This document shows, piece by piece, positions 52,424 through 60,974 of a stretch of 64,000 bases of DNA; the first letter of the stretch is position 1, and the number at the start of each line of letters is the position of its first letter. The notes below the pieces were generated by a model that was given only the letters and a program-made list of their open reading frames with translations, made no database searches and was not told the origin of the DNA. A program made the translations under genes and the position numbers. The DNA is from Rhizobiales bacterium SYSU XM002 (GTDB lineage Bacteria > Pseudomonadota > Alphaproteobacteria > Rhizobiales > Beijerinckiaceae): positions 248,001 to 312,000 of the forward strand of contig VWVY01000001.1 in assembly GCA_009846685.1 (NCBI GenBank), given 5' to 3'.

Positions 52424-53275
52424 TCAGAACAGCGTCGGGACCGGAACAGCGTCCATGTCCGTGAAGGTCTGGTTGTCGCCGGCCATCGACCAGATGAAGG
52501 CATAGGCGGATGTGCCGCAGCCACAGTGGATCGACCACGGCGGTGAGAGGATCGCCTCGTTGTTACGCACGACGAGATGGCGCGTCGCTTCCGGGCGACC
52601 CATGAAATGGAAGACAGCCTGCCCGTCGGGAACGTTGTGATAGAGATAGGCTTCCATGCGCCGGTCGTGTGTGTGCGGCGGCATGGTGTTCCAGACGTTG
52701 CCGGCCTGAAGCTCAGTCCGCCCCATCACCAGTTGGCAGGTGGGGAAGGCGGCCGGGTGCATGTACTTGGTCAAGACGCGATGGTTCGCGCTTTCCTGCG
52801 CGCCGAGGAGGTCGCCCTTGATCGCCGCCGCCTTGATATGATGCGCGGGATGCGCGGCATGGGCCGGCGCGGAATTGGCGTAGAACAGCGCCGGATTCGC
52901 GACATCGGCGCTTTCGAACAGCACATTGTGGGTGCCCATCGGCAGATAGAGCGCGTCGTAAGGCTGCATTTCGTAACTCTTGCCGCCCGCCATCACATGG
53001 CCGCGGCCGCCGATGTTGAAAATGCCGATTTCGCGCCGCGCGAGAAAATCGTCAGCCTTGACGAGATCGGCGAGCTCCGGCCCGAACCCCATCGGGTGCT
53101 TGTCGGGCTGGATGCCGATCAACACCATCCGGTCGTAGTGCGTGTAGACCGCCTTGATATGGCTGGGGCGGAACAGGTCCGTGACCAGGAAATGCTCCCG
53201 CAACTCGTCCGTCCCCATACTCTCGGCATGGTCGGGGTGGATGGCGTGGCGGATTTCGATCTCGATCGATTTCAT
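52424..53275 (-). CDS. kduI: 5-dehydro-4-deoxy-D-glucuronate isomerase
   Basis: A 283-residue KduI of the cupin fold. It isomerises 4-deoxy-L-threo-5-hexosulose uronate, a product of unsaturated oligogalacturonide cleavage, to 2,5-diketo-3-deoxygluconate. Family blocks include RHAIHPDHAESMGTDELREHF (as two short blocks), IFNIGGRGHVMAGG, the zinc-binding segment NTMPPHTHDRRMEAYLY, and SPPWSIHCGCGTSAYAFIW near the end. The length is normal. With kduD it indicates use of pectin- or glycosaminoglycan-derived unsaturated uronides, though no lyase gene is present in the window. Confidence 0.95.
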   Translation of the reverse strand: MKSIEIEIRHAIHPDHAESMGTDELREHFLVTDLFRPSHIKAVYTHYDRMVLIGIQPDKHPMGFGPELADLVKADDFLARREIGIFNIGGRGHVMAGGKSYEMQPYDALYLPMGTHNVLFESADVANPALFYANSAPAHAAHPAHHIKAAAIKGDLLGAQESANHRVLTKYMHPAAFPTCQLVMGRTELQAGNVWNTMPPHTHDRRMEAYLYHNVPDGQAVFHFMGRPEATRHLVVRNNEAILSPPWSIHCGCGTSAYAFIWSMAGDNQTFTDMDAVPVPTLF

Positions 53276-53313
53276 CGTTTCGTCCCGGTTGGTTCTCCGC
53301 CGGGGAGGGCGGA

Positions 53314-54006
53314 TTATTCGAAGTAGTCGGCGCGCTCGGCGAGCACGCGCGGAAGGTCTTTGAGGATTTCAAGGAGATGCGTGCGCATCGCGTGCTCGGC
53401 CTGTTCGGGATCGCGCGCATCGATCGCATTGATGATCGCCCGGTGCTGACGAACGAGGATGCGCATCGAATCCCGGTCCTGAAGCGTCAGATGGCGGACG
53501 CGATCCATATGCGCCTTCACGTCGAGTACCATCTGCCAGATCATCTCGCAGTCTGCGGCGGCGGCGATGGCGCCGTGGAACTGCGAATCCGACTGGGTGA
53601 TCGTGAGATAGTCTCCGTCGGTGGCGGCCCGTTCCTGCGTTTCAAGAATGGCGTCGATCGACGAGCGGATGACCGGATCGAAGCGTTCGCAGGCGCGTTG
53701 GACGATGGCTGTCTCCAGTGCCTCGCGCGCGATCCGCACCTGCATCATGTGGCGGGTCGAAATCTTTGTGACGAGCGTGCCGCGCTGCGGCAGTACCTGC
53801 ACAAGTCCGATCTTGCTCAGCGAGATCAGAGCCTCCCGTGCCGGCTGCCGGGAAACGTCATAGCGCGTCGCGATCTCACCCTCCGAGAGGCGCGTGCCTG
53901 GCGGAAATTCCATTGCGATGATCGCCTGGCGCAGCTGCTCGGTAACGGCGCCGGTCGCGCTGCGGACGGGTTTGGGGGCGGTCGCGGTCATGCGGATTGA
54001 ATCCAT
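53314..54006 (-). CDS. GntR-family regulator (FCD type), kdu-uxa locus
   Basis: A 230-residue regulator. The HTH is clear (LSEGEIATRYDVSRQPAREALISL) and similar to the GntR at 37825 (LSENDVARRYGVSRQPVREAFIKL), so the two may recognise related DNA. The FCD domain follows (VQRACERFDPVIRSSIDAI, SQFHGAIAAAADCEM, VRQHRAIINAIDARDP). ATG 54006 has GGGAGGCG upstream; longer in-frame starts cross the putative operator. It lies 38 bases upstream of kduI in the same direction. Confidence 0.92.
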   Translation of the reverse strand: MDSIRMTATAPKPVRSATGAVTEQLRQAIIAMEFPPGTRLSEGEIATRYDVSRQPAREALISLSKIGLVQVLPQRGTLVTKISTRHMMQVRIAREALETAIVQRACERFDPVIRSSIDAILETQERAATDGDYLTITQSDSQFHGAIAAAADCEMIWQMVLDVKAHMDRVRHLTLQDRDSMRILVRQHRAIINAIDARDPEQAEHAMRTHLLEILKDLPRVLAERADYFE

Positions 54007-54038
54007 TTTCTGCGCCTCCCGTCCTTTGTGACTTGATC

Positions 54039-54060
54039 TACCATACAAGTCCATACTATG
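54039..54060. promoter_or_regulatory. CCATAC direct repeats, one helical turn apart, before the GntR gene
   Basis: CCATAC occurs at 54041-54046 and again at 54051-54056, exactly 10 bases apart. The same half site forms the operator candidate at 37749-37770 before the related GntR gene. This is the likely operator of the kdu-uxa regulator. Confidence 0.5.
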
Positions 54061-54158
54061 CTTACCGTCAATCGACAAGCCCGGCGGGATCAAACCCACA
54101 ATAAGCCGGGCGCAGGCATGACGCAGCCGGTTCCTGGACCGGGCAGGGTGGAAACGAC

Positions 54159-54992
54159 ATGGACGGAACGCGGGCAGACGCCGAAGCGATCGACGGGATC
54201 GTCCGCGCCTTTCGCGTCGCACGTCTCGAGGCGATCGCGCTCGATGGTTTCCCTGTGGCGGTGCCTGGTTCTCTGGCGGAAGCCTATCGCGTGCAGGATG
54301 CCGCCATCGCCGCCTTTCCTGACCGCGTCCGCGGCTGGAAGATCGCCGGCATTCAGCCCCAGTTCCGGCCCGCGCTCGGCACCGAACGACTTGCCGGGCC
54401 AGTTATGGCGACCGGCATCCGCCATGCTGTCGGTTCCGGGGCGCCTGTCCCGTTCCCGGTATTCGAGGACGGATTTGCCGCACTGGAAGCCGAATTCATC
54501 TTCGTGATGGCCTGCGACGTCGCGCCGGGCGAGGCGTTATCCGACAGGGACCTCGCCGATGCTGTGGCCGGAATGTTTGCCGGCGCCGAGACGGCCGGAA
54601 GCCCCTTGCGGACCATCAACGACATCGGCCCGCTCGCCGTCATCTCCGATTTTGGCAACAACAGCGGCATCATTATCGGCGGCGAGGTGAAGGGATGGCG
54701 CAACCGCGATCTCGCTGAACTAGCCGCTCGTGTGACCGTCAACGGTGAAATTGTCGGCGCCGGCAGCGCCGCGAATGTTGCCGGCGGTCCGTTGGCCGCA
54801 CTTCGGTTTCTCGTCGGCAATCTCGCTACGCGCGGCATAACGCTTCGCGCCGGCGATTTTGTTTCAACCGGCATGACCACGGGCATTCACGTCGTGAAAC
54901 CCGGCGACATGGCGCATTTCGAATTCTGTGACGGCATTCGCTTCCGTGCGGAAGCGATCAGGGCCCGGCCGACAAACGGCGCGGGTCGATAA
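54159..54992 (+). CDS. 2-keto-4-pentenoate hydratase/decarboxylase-family protein
   Basis: A 277-residue member of the FAH-like hydratase/decarboxylase family (MhpD type), cytoplasmic. Family blocks are VRGWKIAGIQPQFRPALG near the N-terminus, the metal-binding pair around LEAEFIFVMACDV, and VSTGMTTGIHVVKPGD near the end. Enzymes of this family hydrate or decarboxylate 2-keto acids from aromatic or sugar-acid catabolism, with Mg2+. It sits 46 bases ahead of a TRAP operon on the plus strand, so transporter and enzyme may act on the same compound. Which acid is not clear. Confidence 0.85.
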   Translation: MDGTRADAEAIDGIVRAFRVARLEAIALDGFPVAVPGSLAEAYRVQDAAIAAFPDRVRGWKIAGIQPQFRPALGTERLAGPVMATGIRHAVGSGAPVPFPVFEDGFAALEAEFIFVMACDVAPGEALSDRDLADAVAGMFAGAETAGSPLRTINDIGPLAVISDFGNNSGIIIGGEVKGWRNRDLAELAARVTVNGEIVGAGSAANVAGGPLAALRFLVGNLATRGITLRAGDFVSTGMTTGIHVVKPGDMAHFEFCDGIRFRAEAIRARPTNGAGR

Positions 54993-55038
54993 CGAAGAAG
55001 CAGGGAAAGGGACGACGTCCCGTATCAGGAGGACCACT

Positions 55039-56016
55039 ATGTCAGATCGCCGCATGTTGAAAGGGGCCGCGCTCGCTGCCCTGCTGGCTCTAGGCGCGAC
55101 CGGCGCGCAGGCCCAGACGCTTCGTTCGACCGACATCCACCCCGATGGCTATCCGACGGTCGAGGCCGTCAAGCACATGGGCAAGCTCCTTGAGGAGCGT
55201 TCGAAGGGCAAGATCAAGATCAACGTCTTCCACTCGGCGCAGCTCGGGCAGGAGAAGGACACCATCGAGCAGACGCGCTTCGGCGTCATCGATATGAACC
55301 GCATCAACATGGCGCCGTTCAACAACCTCATCCCGGCAACCAATATCCCCTCGCTGCCGTTCATTTTCCGCTCGGTCGCACATATGCGTAAGGTGATGGA
55401 TGGGCCGATCGGCGACTCGATCCTCGCGGAGTTCGAGAAGCACGGCCTCGTCGGCCTCGCGTTCTACGATTCCGGCGCGCGGTCGTTCTACAACTCGAAG
55501 CAACCGATCAACACGCCCGCCGACATGAAGGGCATGAAGATCCGCGTCCAGCAATCGGATATGTTCATCAGCCTCGTCTCGGCACTCGGCGCGAATGCCA
55601 CGCCGATGAACTTCGGCGAGGTCTATTCCGGTCTTCAGACCAAGCTGATCGACGGCGCGGAAAACAACTGGCCGTCCTATGAGTCGACCAAGCACTTCGA
55701 GGTCGCGAAGTTCTATTCGCAGACCGAGCACTCGCTCTCGCCGGAGGTGCTGGTGATGTCGAAGAAGACCTTCGACAAGTTCTCGGCCGATGAGCAGAAA
55801 ATGATCAAGGCGGCAGCCAAGGAGTCCGTCGCCAAGATGCGTGAGCTGTGGGACGCGCGCGAGAAGGCGTCCGAGGCAAAGGTCCGGGCCGGTGGCGCAC
55901 AGGTCAACACGGTCGAGAAGCAGCCCTTCATCGATGCGATGAAGCCGGTCTACGAGAAGTTCGTGAAGGATCAGGCGATGAAGGATCTCGTCGCCAAGAT
56001 TCAGGCCGAGAAGTAA
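55039..56016 (+). CDS. TRAP solute-binding protein (DctP family)
   Basis: A 325-residue periplasmic binding protein with a Sec signal (about 1-22, ending AQA-Q). The DctP pattern is complete: STDIHPDGYPTVEAVKHMG, SAQLGQEKDTIEQTRFG, the binding Arg in MKIRVQQSDMF (about 172-182) and NATPMNFGEVYSGLQTKLIDGAENNW (two short blocks). AGGAGG lies 6 bases before ATG 55039. It resembles DctP-type C4-dicarboxylate binders. Given the convergent malonate genes, a small dicarboxylate such as malonate is possible but unproved. Confidence 0.93.
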   Translation: MSDRRMLKGAALAALLALGATGAQAQTLRSTDIHPDGYPTVEAVKHMGKLLEERSKGKIKINVFHSAQLGQEKDTIEQTRFGVIDMNRINMAPFNNLIPATNIPSLPFIFRSVAHMRKVMDGPIGDSILAEFEKHGLVGLAFYDSGARSFYNSKQPINTPADMKGMKIRVQQSDMFISLVSALGANATPMNFGEVYSGLQTKLIDGAENNWPSYESTKHFEVAKFYSQTEHSLSPEVLVMSKKTFDKFSADEQKMIKAAAKESVAKMRELWDAREKASEAKVRAGGAQVNTVEKQPFIDAMKPVYEKFVKDQAMKDLVAKIQAEK

Positions 56017-56031
56017 TCGGCCTCGACCCGA

Positions 56032-56063
56032 AAATGGTGGCGGGGGCAGGGCTCCCGCCATTT
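56032..56063 (+). terminator. Hairpin between TRAP binding-protein and small-permease genes (third locus)
   Basis: AAATGG...GGCGGG pairs with CCCGCCATTT (56054-56063) with a short bulge. It lies just after the binding-protein stop. There is no T-run, so an mRNA-stabilising or attenuating role is more likely than full termination. Confidence 0.5.
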
Positions 56064-56092
56064 CCAAAACCGCCCTCCCGGAGAATCGCCCC

Positions 56093-56584
56093 GTGCGGCA
56101 GACCCTTCGTTCGATTTCGCTGTTCCTGAGCAATATCGCCATCGGCCTCTCGGCGATCGGCCTTGTCGGCATGACGCTCGCCGTCAGTTGGCAGGTCTTC
56201 GGTCGTTATGTGCTCAATGACTCGCCGGCATGGACCGAACCGCTGTCGATCCAGCTCATGGGCTGGTTCATCCTACTGGGCTCTGCGGTCGGCATCCGCG
56301 AGAACTATCATCTCGGCTTCGACGTGTTGCGCCACGTGGTCGCGCGGCCGGTCGCGCGGCTGATGGCGATTGTCAGCATGCTGGTCGTGCTCGCGTTCGG
56401 CGCGGCGATGGCGGTCTTTTCGCTCGATCTCGTGATCGGCACATGGACCGCGACGCTGCCCGTGCTCGGCTGGCCCGGCGGCACCGACTTCATGCCGATC
56501 ACTTTCGGCGGCGTGCTGATCGTCTTTTTCGCGATCGAACAGCTCTATCTTCTCGTGACGGACGCGCCGGAGGCGCAGATCTGA
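56093..56584 (+). CDS. TRAP transporter small permease (DctQ type)
   Basis: A 163-residue membrane protein with four helices. The DctQ pattern is present: VSWQVFGRYVLNDSPAWTEPL, then LGSAVGIRENYHLGFDVL. It starts at GTG 56093 (GGAG about 8 bases upstream) and its stop overlaps the large-subunit ATG by one base. It forms the middle gene of the P-Q-M operon. Confidence 0.92.
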   Translation: MRQTLRSISLFLSNIAIGLSAIGLVGMTLAVSWQVFGRYVLNDSPAWTEPLSIQLMGWFILLGSAVGIRENYHLGFDVLRHVVARPVARLMAIVSMLVVLAFGAAMAVFSLDLVIGTWTATLPVLGWPGGTDFMPITFGGVLIVFFAIEQLYLLVTDAPEAQI

Positions 56585-57870
56585 TGGCGCCCGAACTTCT
56601 CGTCCTTTTCGGAACCTTCGTGTTCCTGCTGCTGATCGGTACACCGATCGCCTTCTGCCTCGGCGCTTCCTCGCTCGCGGCGATCCTCTATATCGGCATG
56701 CCGCCGCTGATCGTCTTCCAGCGGCTGAATTCCGGCATTTCCGCTTTCTCGCTGATGGCGATCCCGTTCTTCATCTTCGCGGGCGACCTGATGATCCGCG
56801 GCGGCATTGCCGAGCGGTTGGTGCGCTTCGCCGGCTCGATGTTCGGGCACATGTATGGCGGTCTCGGGCAGGTCAACATTGCCGCATCGACGCTCTTCGG
56901 TGGCATTTCCGGCTCGGCCGTGGCTGACGCTTCGGCGATCGGCGGGCTGATGATCCCGCAGATGGAAAAGCGCGGCTACGACCGTTCGTTCTCCGTCAGC
57001 CTGACGTCGGTCGCAGCCGTGATCGCGCTGCTGATCCCGCCCTCGCACAACATGATCATCTACTCGCTCTCGGCCGGCGGTTCGATCTCGATCGCCGATC
57101 TCTTCACCGCGGGCATTCTGCCGGGGCTGATGCTTGCTGCCGCGCTGATGGTCACGACCTGGTATCAGGCGAAGAAGCGCGGTTATCAGGGTGACCCGTT
57201 CCCCGGCTTGAAAACGGTTATGACCTACGGCGTCGCGGCAATGCCGGGCATCATCTTGATTGGAATCATCTTCGGCGGGGTCCGTTCGGGCGTGTTCACG
57301 GCGACGGAAAGTTCCTGCATCGCCGCCGTCTATGCCTTCCTCGTTGCGGTCTTCGTCTATCGCGGCATGGACATGAAGGGTTTCATGGAGGCGACCTACG
57401 GCGCGGTTCGCACCACGGCGATGGTCCTGCTTATCATTGGTTGTGCGGCTTCCTTCGGCTGGCTGCTGGCGCTGTTCCAGGTTCCGGCGGCGATGGTTGC
57501 CTTCATGAAGTCGGTCTCAGACAACCCGATCGTCATTTTCCTGCTGATCAACCTGCTGCTGCTGTTCCTTGGCACGTTCATGGATATGTCGCCGCTGATC
57601 ATCATCACCACGCCGATCTTCCTGCCGGTCGTGACCGCCTACGGCATGGACCCGGTGCATTTCGGCGCGATCCTGATCCTCAATCTCGGCATCGGCCTTT
57701 GCACGCCGCCCGTGGGGTCGGTGCTGTTCGTCGCCTGCGCGATCGGGCGCATCTCGATCTGGGAAGCGATGCGCACAATCTGGCCGTTCTACGGCGCCGC
57801 CTTCGTCGTCTTGATGCTGGTCACTTACATTCCCGCGATTTCGCTCTGGCTGCCGGAAGTCTTCCGCTGA
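56584..57870 (+). CDS. TRAP transporter large permease (DctM type)
   Basis: A 428-residue polytopic membrane protein with DctM blocks GDLMIRGGIAERLVRFAG, GGISGSAVADASAIGGLMIP, IPPSHNMIIYSLSAGGSISI and LCTPPVGSVLFVACAIG. ATG 56584 overlaps the small-subunit stop (TGATG), fixing the start. A clear intrinsic terminator follows, ending the operon that starts with the binding protein or the hydratase-like gene. Confidence 0.95.
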   Translation: MAPELLVLFGTFVFLLLIGTPIAFCLGASSLAAILYIGMPPLIVFQRLNSGISAFSLMAIPFFIFAGDLMIRGGIAERLVRFAGSMFGHMYGGLGQVNIAASTLFGGISGSAVADASAIGGLMIPQMEKRGYDRSFSVSLTSVAAVIALLIPPSHNMIIYSLSAGGSISIADLFTAGILPGLMLAAALMVTTWYQAKKRGYQGDPFPGLKTVMTYGVAAMPGIILIGIIFGGVRSGVFTATESSCIAAVYAFLVAVFVYRGMDMKGFMEATYGAVRTTAMVLLIIGCAASFGWLLALFQVPAAMVAFMKSVSDNPIVIFLLINLLLLFLGTFMDMSPLIIITTPIFLPVVTAYGMDPVHFGAILILNLGIGLCTPPVGSVLFVACAIGRISIWEAMRTIWPFYGAAFVVLMLVTYIPAISLWLPEVFR

Positions 57871-57891
57871 GTCAGACTAAATCGCGCCTTG

Positions 57892-57923
57892 AAGGCCCGG
57901 TGGCTCCCCCGCCGGGCCTTTTT
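57892..57923 (+). terminator. Intrinsic terminator after the TRAP operon
   Basis: A perfect 9-base stem, AAGGCCCGG (57892-57900) with CCGGGCCTT (57912-57920), followed on the plus strand by T residues to 57923. It lies 22 bases after the DctM-type stop and before the convergent matB end. Confidence 0.85.
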
Positions 57924-57942
57924 CATGTCGCGATGCCAGATG

Positions 57943-59457
57943 TCAGGCCCTGTAAATGTCCTTGTAGGTCTCGCGCAGCACGTTTTTCTGCACTTTTCCC
58001 ATCGTATTGCGCGGCAGTTCGTCGACCACGAACACCTTCTTCGGCAGTTTGAACTTCGCAAGACGGCTTTCGAGGGTCCTCAGGATCGCATCGGCATCGA
58101 GCGTCGCGCCCTTGTTGGCGACGACAACGGCGGTCACGCCCTCACCGAAGTCCTTGTGGGGCACGCCGATCACGGCACTCTCGTTGACACCGGGCATGCC
58201 GTCGATCTCGGTTTCGATTTCCTTCGGGTAGACGTTGTAACCGCCGGTGATGATGAGATCCTTGCCGCGCCCGACAATATGGACGTAACCGCGTGGATCG
58301 ATCTTGCCGAGATCGCCGGTGATGAAGAACCCGTCCTCGCGGAACTCGGCCTTGGTCTTCTCCGGGTTCTGCCAATAGCCTTTGAACACGTTGGCGCCGC
58401 GAACCTCGATCATCCCGATCTCACCGGTGGCAACAGGCTTGCCGGTGTCCGGATCGACGACACGAAGGTCCGTGCCGGGTAATGGGAAACCCACCGTGCC
58501 GGCAATGCGGTCCCCCTCATAGGGGTTGGAGGTGTTCATATTGGTCTCGGTCATGCCGTAGCGTTCGAGAATGGCGTGGCCGGTCTTCTCCTGGAACGCG
58601 CGATGCGTTTCGGCCAGCAGCGGGGCCGAACCGGAGATGAAGAGGCGCATCCCTTTCGTGATCTCCCGGTTGAGGCGCGGGCTGTCGACCAGACGGACGT
58701 AGAAGGTCGGAACGCCCATCATCGCCGTCGCGCCCGGCATCCGGTTGAGGATATCGTCGGCATCGAACTTCGCGAGGAAGACCATCTGCGCACCGGCGAA
58801 CAGCACGACGTTGGTTGCGACGAACAGCCCGTGCGTATGGAAGATCGGCAACGCGTGCAGCAGCACGTCGTCCTTGGTGAAACGCCATTCCTTGGTCAGA
58901 ACGCGGGCGTTGGAGGCGAGGTTTTCGTGGGAGAGCATCGCACCCTTGGAGCGGCCCGTGGTCCCCGAGGTATAGAGAATGCCGGCAAGGTCTTCCGGCC
59001 CGCGCGCAACATCCGCGAAGTCGTTTGCCGCAGCGGCCGCTTTCTCCATGAGCGAGCCATCGCTTTTCGTGCCGAGCGTTTCGAGCCGTGCGCCCGCGCC
59101 GCTCGCGACCGCGCGCAGGCTTTCGGCCTTGGCCGGGTCGCAGACGAAAACAGCCGGCTTGGCATCGCCGAGGAAATACTCGATTTCGGCCGGGGTGTAG
59201 GCGTTGTTGAGCGGCAGGAAAATCGCGCCCGCGCGCACCGTGCCGAGATAGAGCATCAGCGCTTCGAGGCTCTTGTCCACCTGCACCGCGACGCGGTCGC
59301 CCGGTTTGACGCCCAGTGCGACGAGTGCGTTGGCGAAGCGGGCCGAGGCATCCAGCACATCCTGATACCGGAACACGCGGCCATCAGCGAGCACCGCGAA
59401 CGGCGCGGCGAGGTCCGGCATGCGGGAGCGGATTTCGGAGAAGAGATGATTGGTCAT
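57943..59457 (-). CDS. matB: Malonyl-CoA synthetase
   Basis: A 504-residue acyl-adenylate-forming enzyme that makes malonyl-CoA from malonate, CoA and ATP. The AMP-binding P-loop is ILYTSGTTGRSKGAMLSH, the acyl pocket shows ERYGMTETNMNTSNPYEGDR (typical of MatB), and the hinge and C-domain contain FFITGDLGKIDPRGYVHIVG and the catalytic Lys in PRNTMGKVQKN. The length matches rhizobial MatB. It follows matA by 47 bases. Adjacent matA makes the malonate-specific assignment much stronger than a general CoA-ligase. Confidence 0.95.
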   Translation of the reverse strand: MTNHLFSEIRSRMPDLAAPFAVLADGRVFRYQDVLDASARFANALVALGVKPGDRVAVQVDKSLEALMLYLGTVRAGAIFLPLNNAYTPAEIEYFLGDAKPAVFVCDPAKAESLRAVASGAGARLETLGTKSDGSLMEKAAAAANDFADVARGPEDLAGILYTSGTTGRSKGAMLSHENLASNARVLTKEWRFTKDDVLLHALPIFHTHGLFVATNVVLFAGAQMVFLAKFDADDILNRMPGATAMMGVPTFYVRLVDSPRLNREITKGMRLFISGSAPLLAETHRAFQEKTGHAILERYGMTETNMNTSNPYEGDRIAGTVGFPLPGTDLRVVDPDTGKPVATGEIGMIEVRGANVFKGYWQNPEKTKAEFREDGFFITGDLGKIDPRGYVHIVGRGKDLIITGGYNVYPKEIETEIDGMPGVNESAVIGVPHKDFGEGVTAVVVANKGATLDADAILRTLESRLAKFKLPKKVFVVDELPRNTMGKVQKNVLRETYKDIYRA

Positions 59458-59504
59458 GGCCTGCCTGAAACTGTCGATTGGCCCGTTCGCCGGGCGCGTT
59501 CTCG

Positions 59505-60872
59505 TTAAGGGGTTGCGTCGGACTTGTGAAGGCGGCGGGAACCGAGCGCCCGGCTCACCGCACTTGAGGCGACGACTTCGCCGTGCGTAGCGAAGCGCTC
59601 GTGGTTCTCCTCGATGCTCTTGAGATCGTAGAGGTAGTTGACCATCGCCGCATAGCTGTCGCGCCAGCCTTTCGCCGAGAAGTCTGCGAAGAGGTTGAGG
59701 CGCTCAAGCCGCGCGCCGTTCCCGAGATGGAACCGTGCGACGGGGTCGATGACGCGACCGGAGGGCGTGCGCGCTTCGAGGAAATAGCGGGCGAGGAGCG
59801 GCAAGAGCACGCGGCTCGCGTCCTCCATGTCCTCCGGATCGTTTTCCTCGCCGTCGAGTGCTGCGAGCACAGCTCGGTCCGCATCGCTGACGAAGGTCGT
59901 TGTGCGGTTCGCACATTCCGCGTCGACCCAGCGGCGGAACCCCGGCACGGGGGATAGGGTGACGAAGGTATCCAGAGTGGGGATGTCGCGCCGGAGGTCC
60001 TCGACGACCTGTTTGATGAGGAAGTTGCCGAAAGAAATGCCGGCAAGCCCCTTCTGGCAGTTCGAGATCGAGTAGAAGACCGCCGTCGTCGCCTGCGGGC
60101 CGGCCAGAATATCACGCTTCTCGGCAAGGATCGGTTCGATCGCAGCCGGGCGTTCCGCCATTAGCGCGACTTCGACGAAAATCAGCGGCTCGTCGATCAG
60201 CGCTGGGTGGAAAAAGGCATAGCAACGTCGGTCTGCCGGTTCGATACGCCGCCGCAAGTCGTCCCAGCTCTCGATGGCATGCACGGCCTCGTAACGGATG
60301 ATCTTCTCGAGAATCTGCGCCGGGCTCGACCAGTCGATACGGCGCAAGACAAGGAAGCCGCGGTTGAACCAGGACGAAAAAAGGTGGCGGAAATCGTTGT
60401 CGAGCGCAGCGAGTTCCGGATGGTCGGGGAGGGCGTCAAGCAGATCCTCGCGCATCCGAACCAGCCCGCCTGTGTTCCCCGGTGCAAGGTTGAGGCGGCG
60501 GATGACCTCCTGACGCGGAGGCTCGACCGTTGCGAGCAGCCTGGCGTGATTGCGGGCATTCGGCTCGGAATCATAGATAGAAAAGGCTACGCGGATATCG
60601 TCCGGCGAAGCCGCGAAGGAATTGTTGAGCGCGAGCAGGAATGCGTGCCGTTGCGCCGTTTCCAACCGCTGATAGCGCGAGACGATCTCGCGGGCGATGA
60701 CTACGCCGGAAGCCTCGCCCCGCGCAGAGAGCAGCAAAGCGGCCAGATCGGCGAGCGGCATGGTGTCGATCCGCCCGGCGTCCCCCGCTAGTCCCCGTGC
60801 CCGATCGACCAGCGAACGCCCCTGATGGGCGATCGTATTCAGAAGCTCGTTCAGAAATCCGATGTTGAGCAT
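59505..60872 (-). CDS. matA: Malonyl-CoA decarboxylase
   Basis: A 455-residue malonyl-CoA decarboxylase that forms acetyl-CoA and CO2. Family blocks are RRIDWSSPAQILEKIIRYEAV (two short blocks), the catalytic Ser/His region NCQKGLAGISFGNFLIKQV followed by LSPVPGFRRWV, and the C-terminal PVARFHLGNGARLERLN (the catalytic His in RFHLGNGA). The length is that of rhizobial MatA. It is first of the matA-matB pair, with an operator-like TTGTATACA site about 40 bases before the ATG at 60872. Confidence 0.95.
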   Translation of the reverse strand: MLNIGFLNELLNTIAHQGRSLVDRARGLAGDAGRIDTMPLADLAALLLSARGEASGVVIAREIVSRYQRLETAQRHAFLLALNNSFAASPDDIRVAFSIYDSEPNARNHARLLATVEPPRQEVIRRLNLAPGNTGGLVRMREDLLDALPDHPELAALDNDFRHLFSSWFNRGFLVLRRIDWSSPAQILEKIIRYEAVHAIESWDDLRRRIEPADRRCYAFFHPALIDEPLIFVEVALMAERPAAIEPILAEKRDILAGPQATTAVFYSISNCQKGLAGISFGNFLIKQVVEDLRRDIPTLDTFVTLSPVPGFRRWVDAECANRTTTFVSDADRAVLAALDGEENDPEDMEDASRVLLPLLARYFLEARTPSGRVIDPVARFHLGNGARLERLNLFADFSAKGWRDSYAAMVNYLYDLKSIEENHERFATHGEVVASSAVSRALGSRRLHKSDATP

Positions 60873-60911
60873 GGCGCAGTCCGACCAGCCGTTTCATACG
60901 ACCCGATCATT

Positions 60912-60923
60912 ATTGTATACATT
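60912..60923. promoter_or_regulatory. MatR-type operator TTGTATACA upstream of matA
   Basis: The core TGTATACA (60914-60921) is a perfect palindrome inside ATTGTATACATT. The rhizobial malonate repressor MatR is reported to bind a TTGTATACA-type palindrome. The site sits between the GntR gene and matA, as expected for control of the mat genes. Confidence 0.7.
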
Positions 60924-60974
60924 AATCGGAAGACAGTATGCTAGTAAAAATATCGAGCGCCCGCCGAAACCGGC

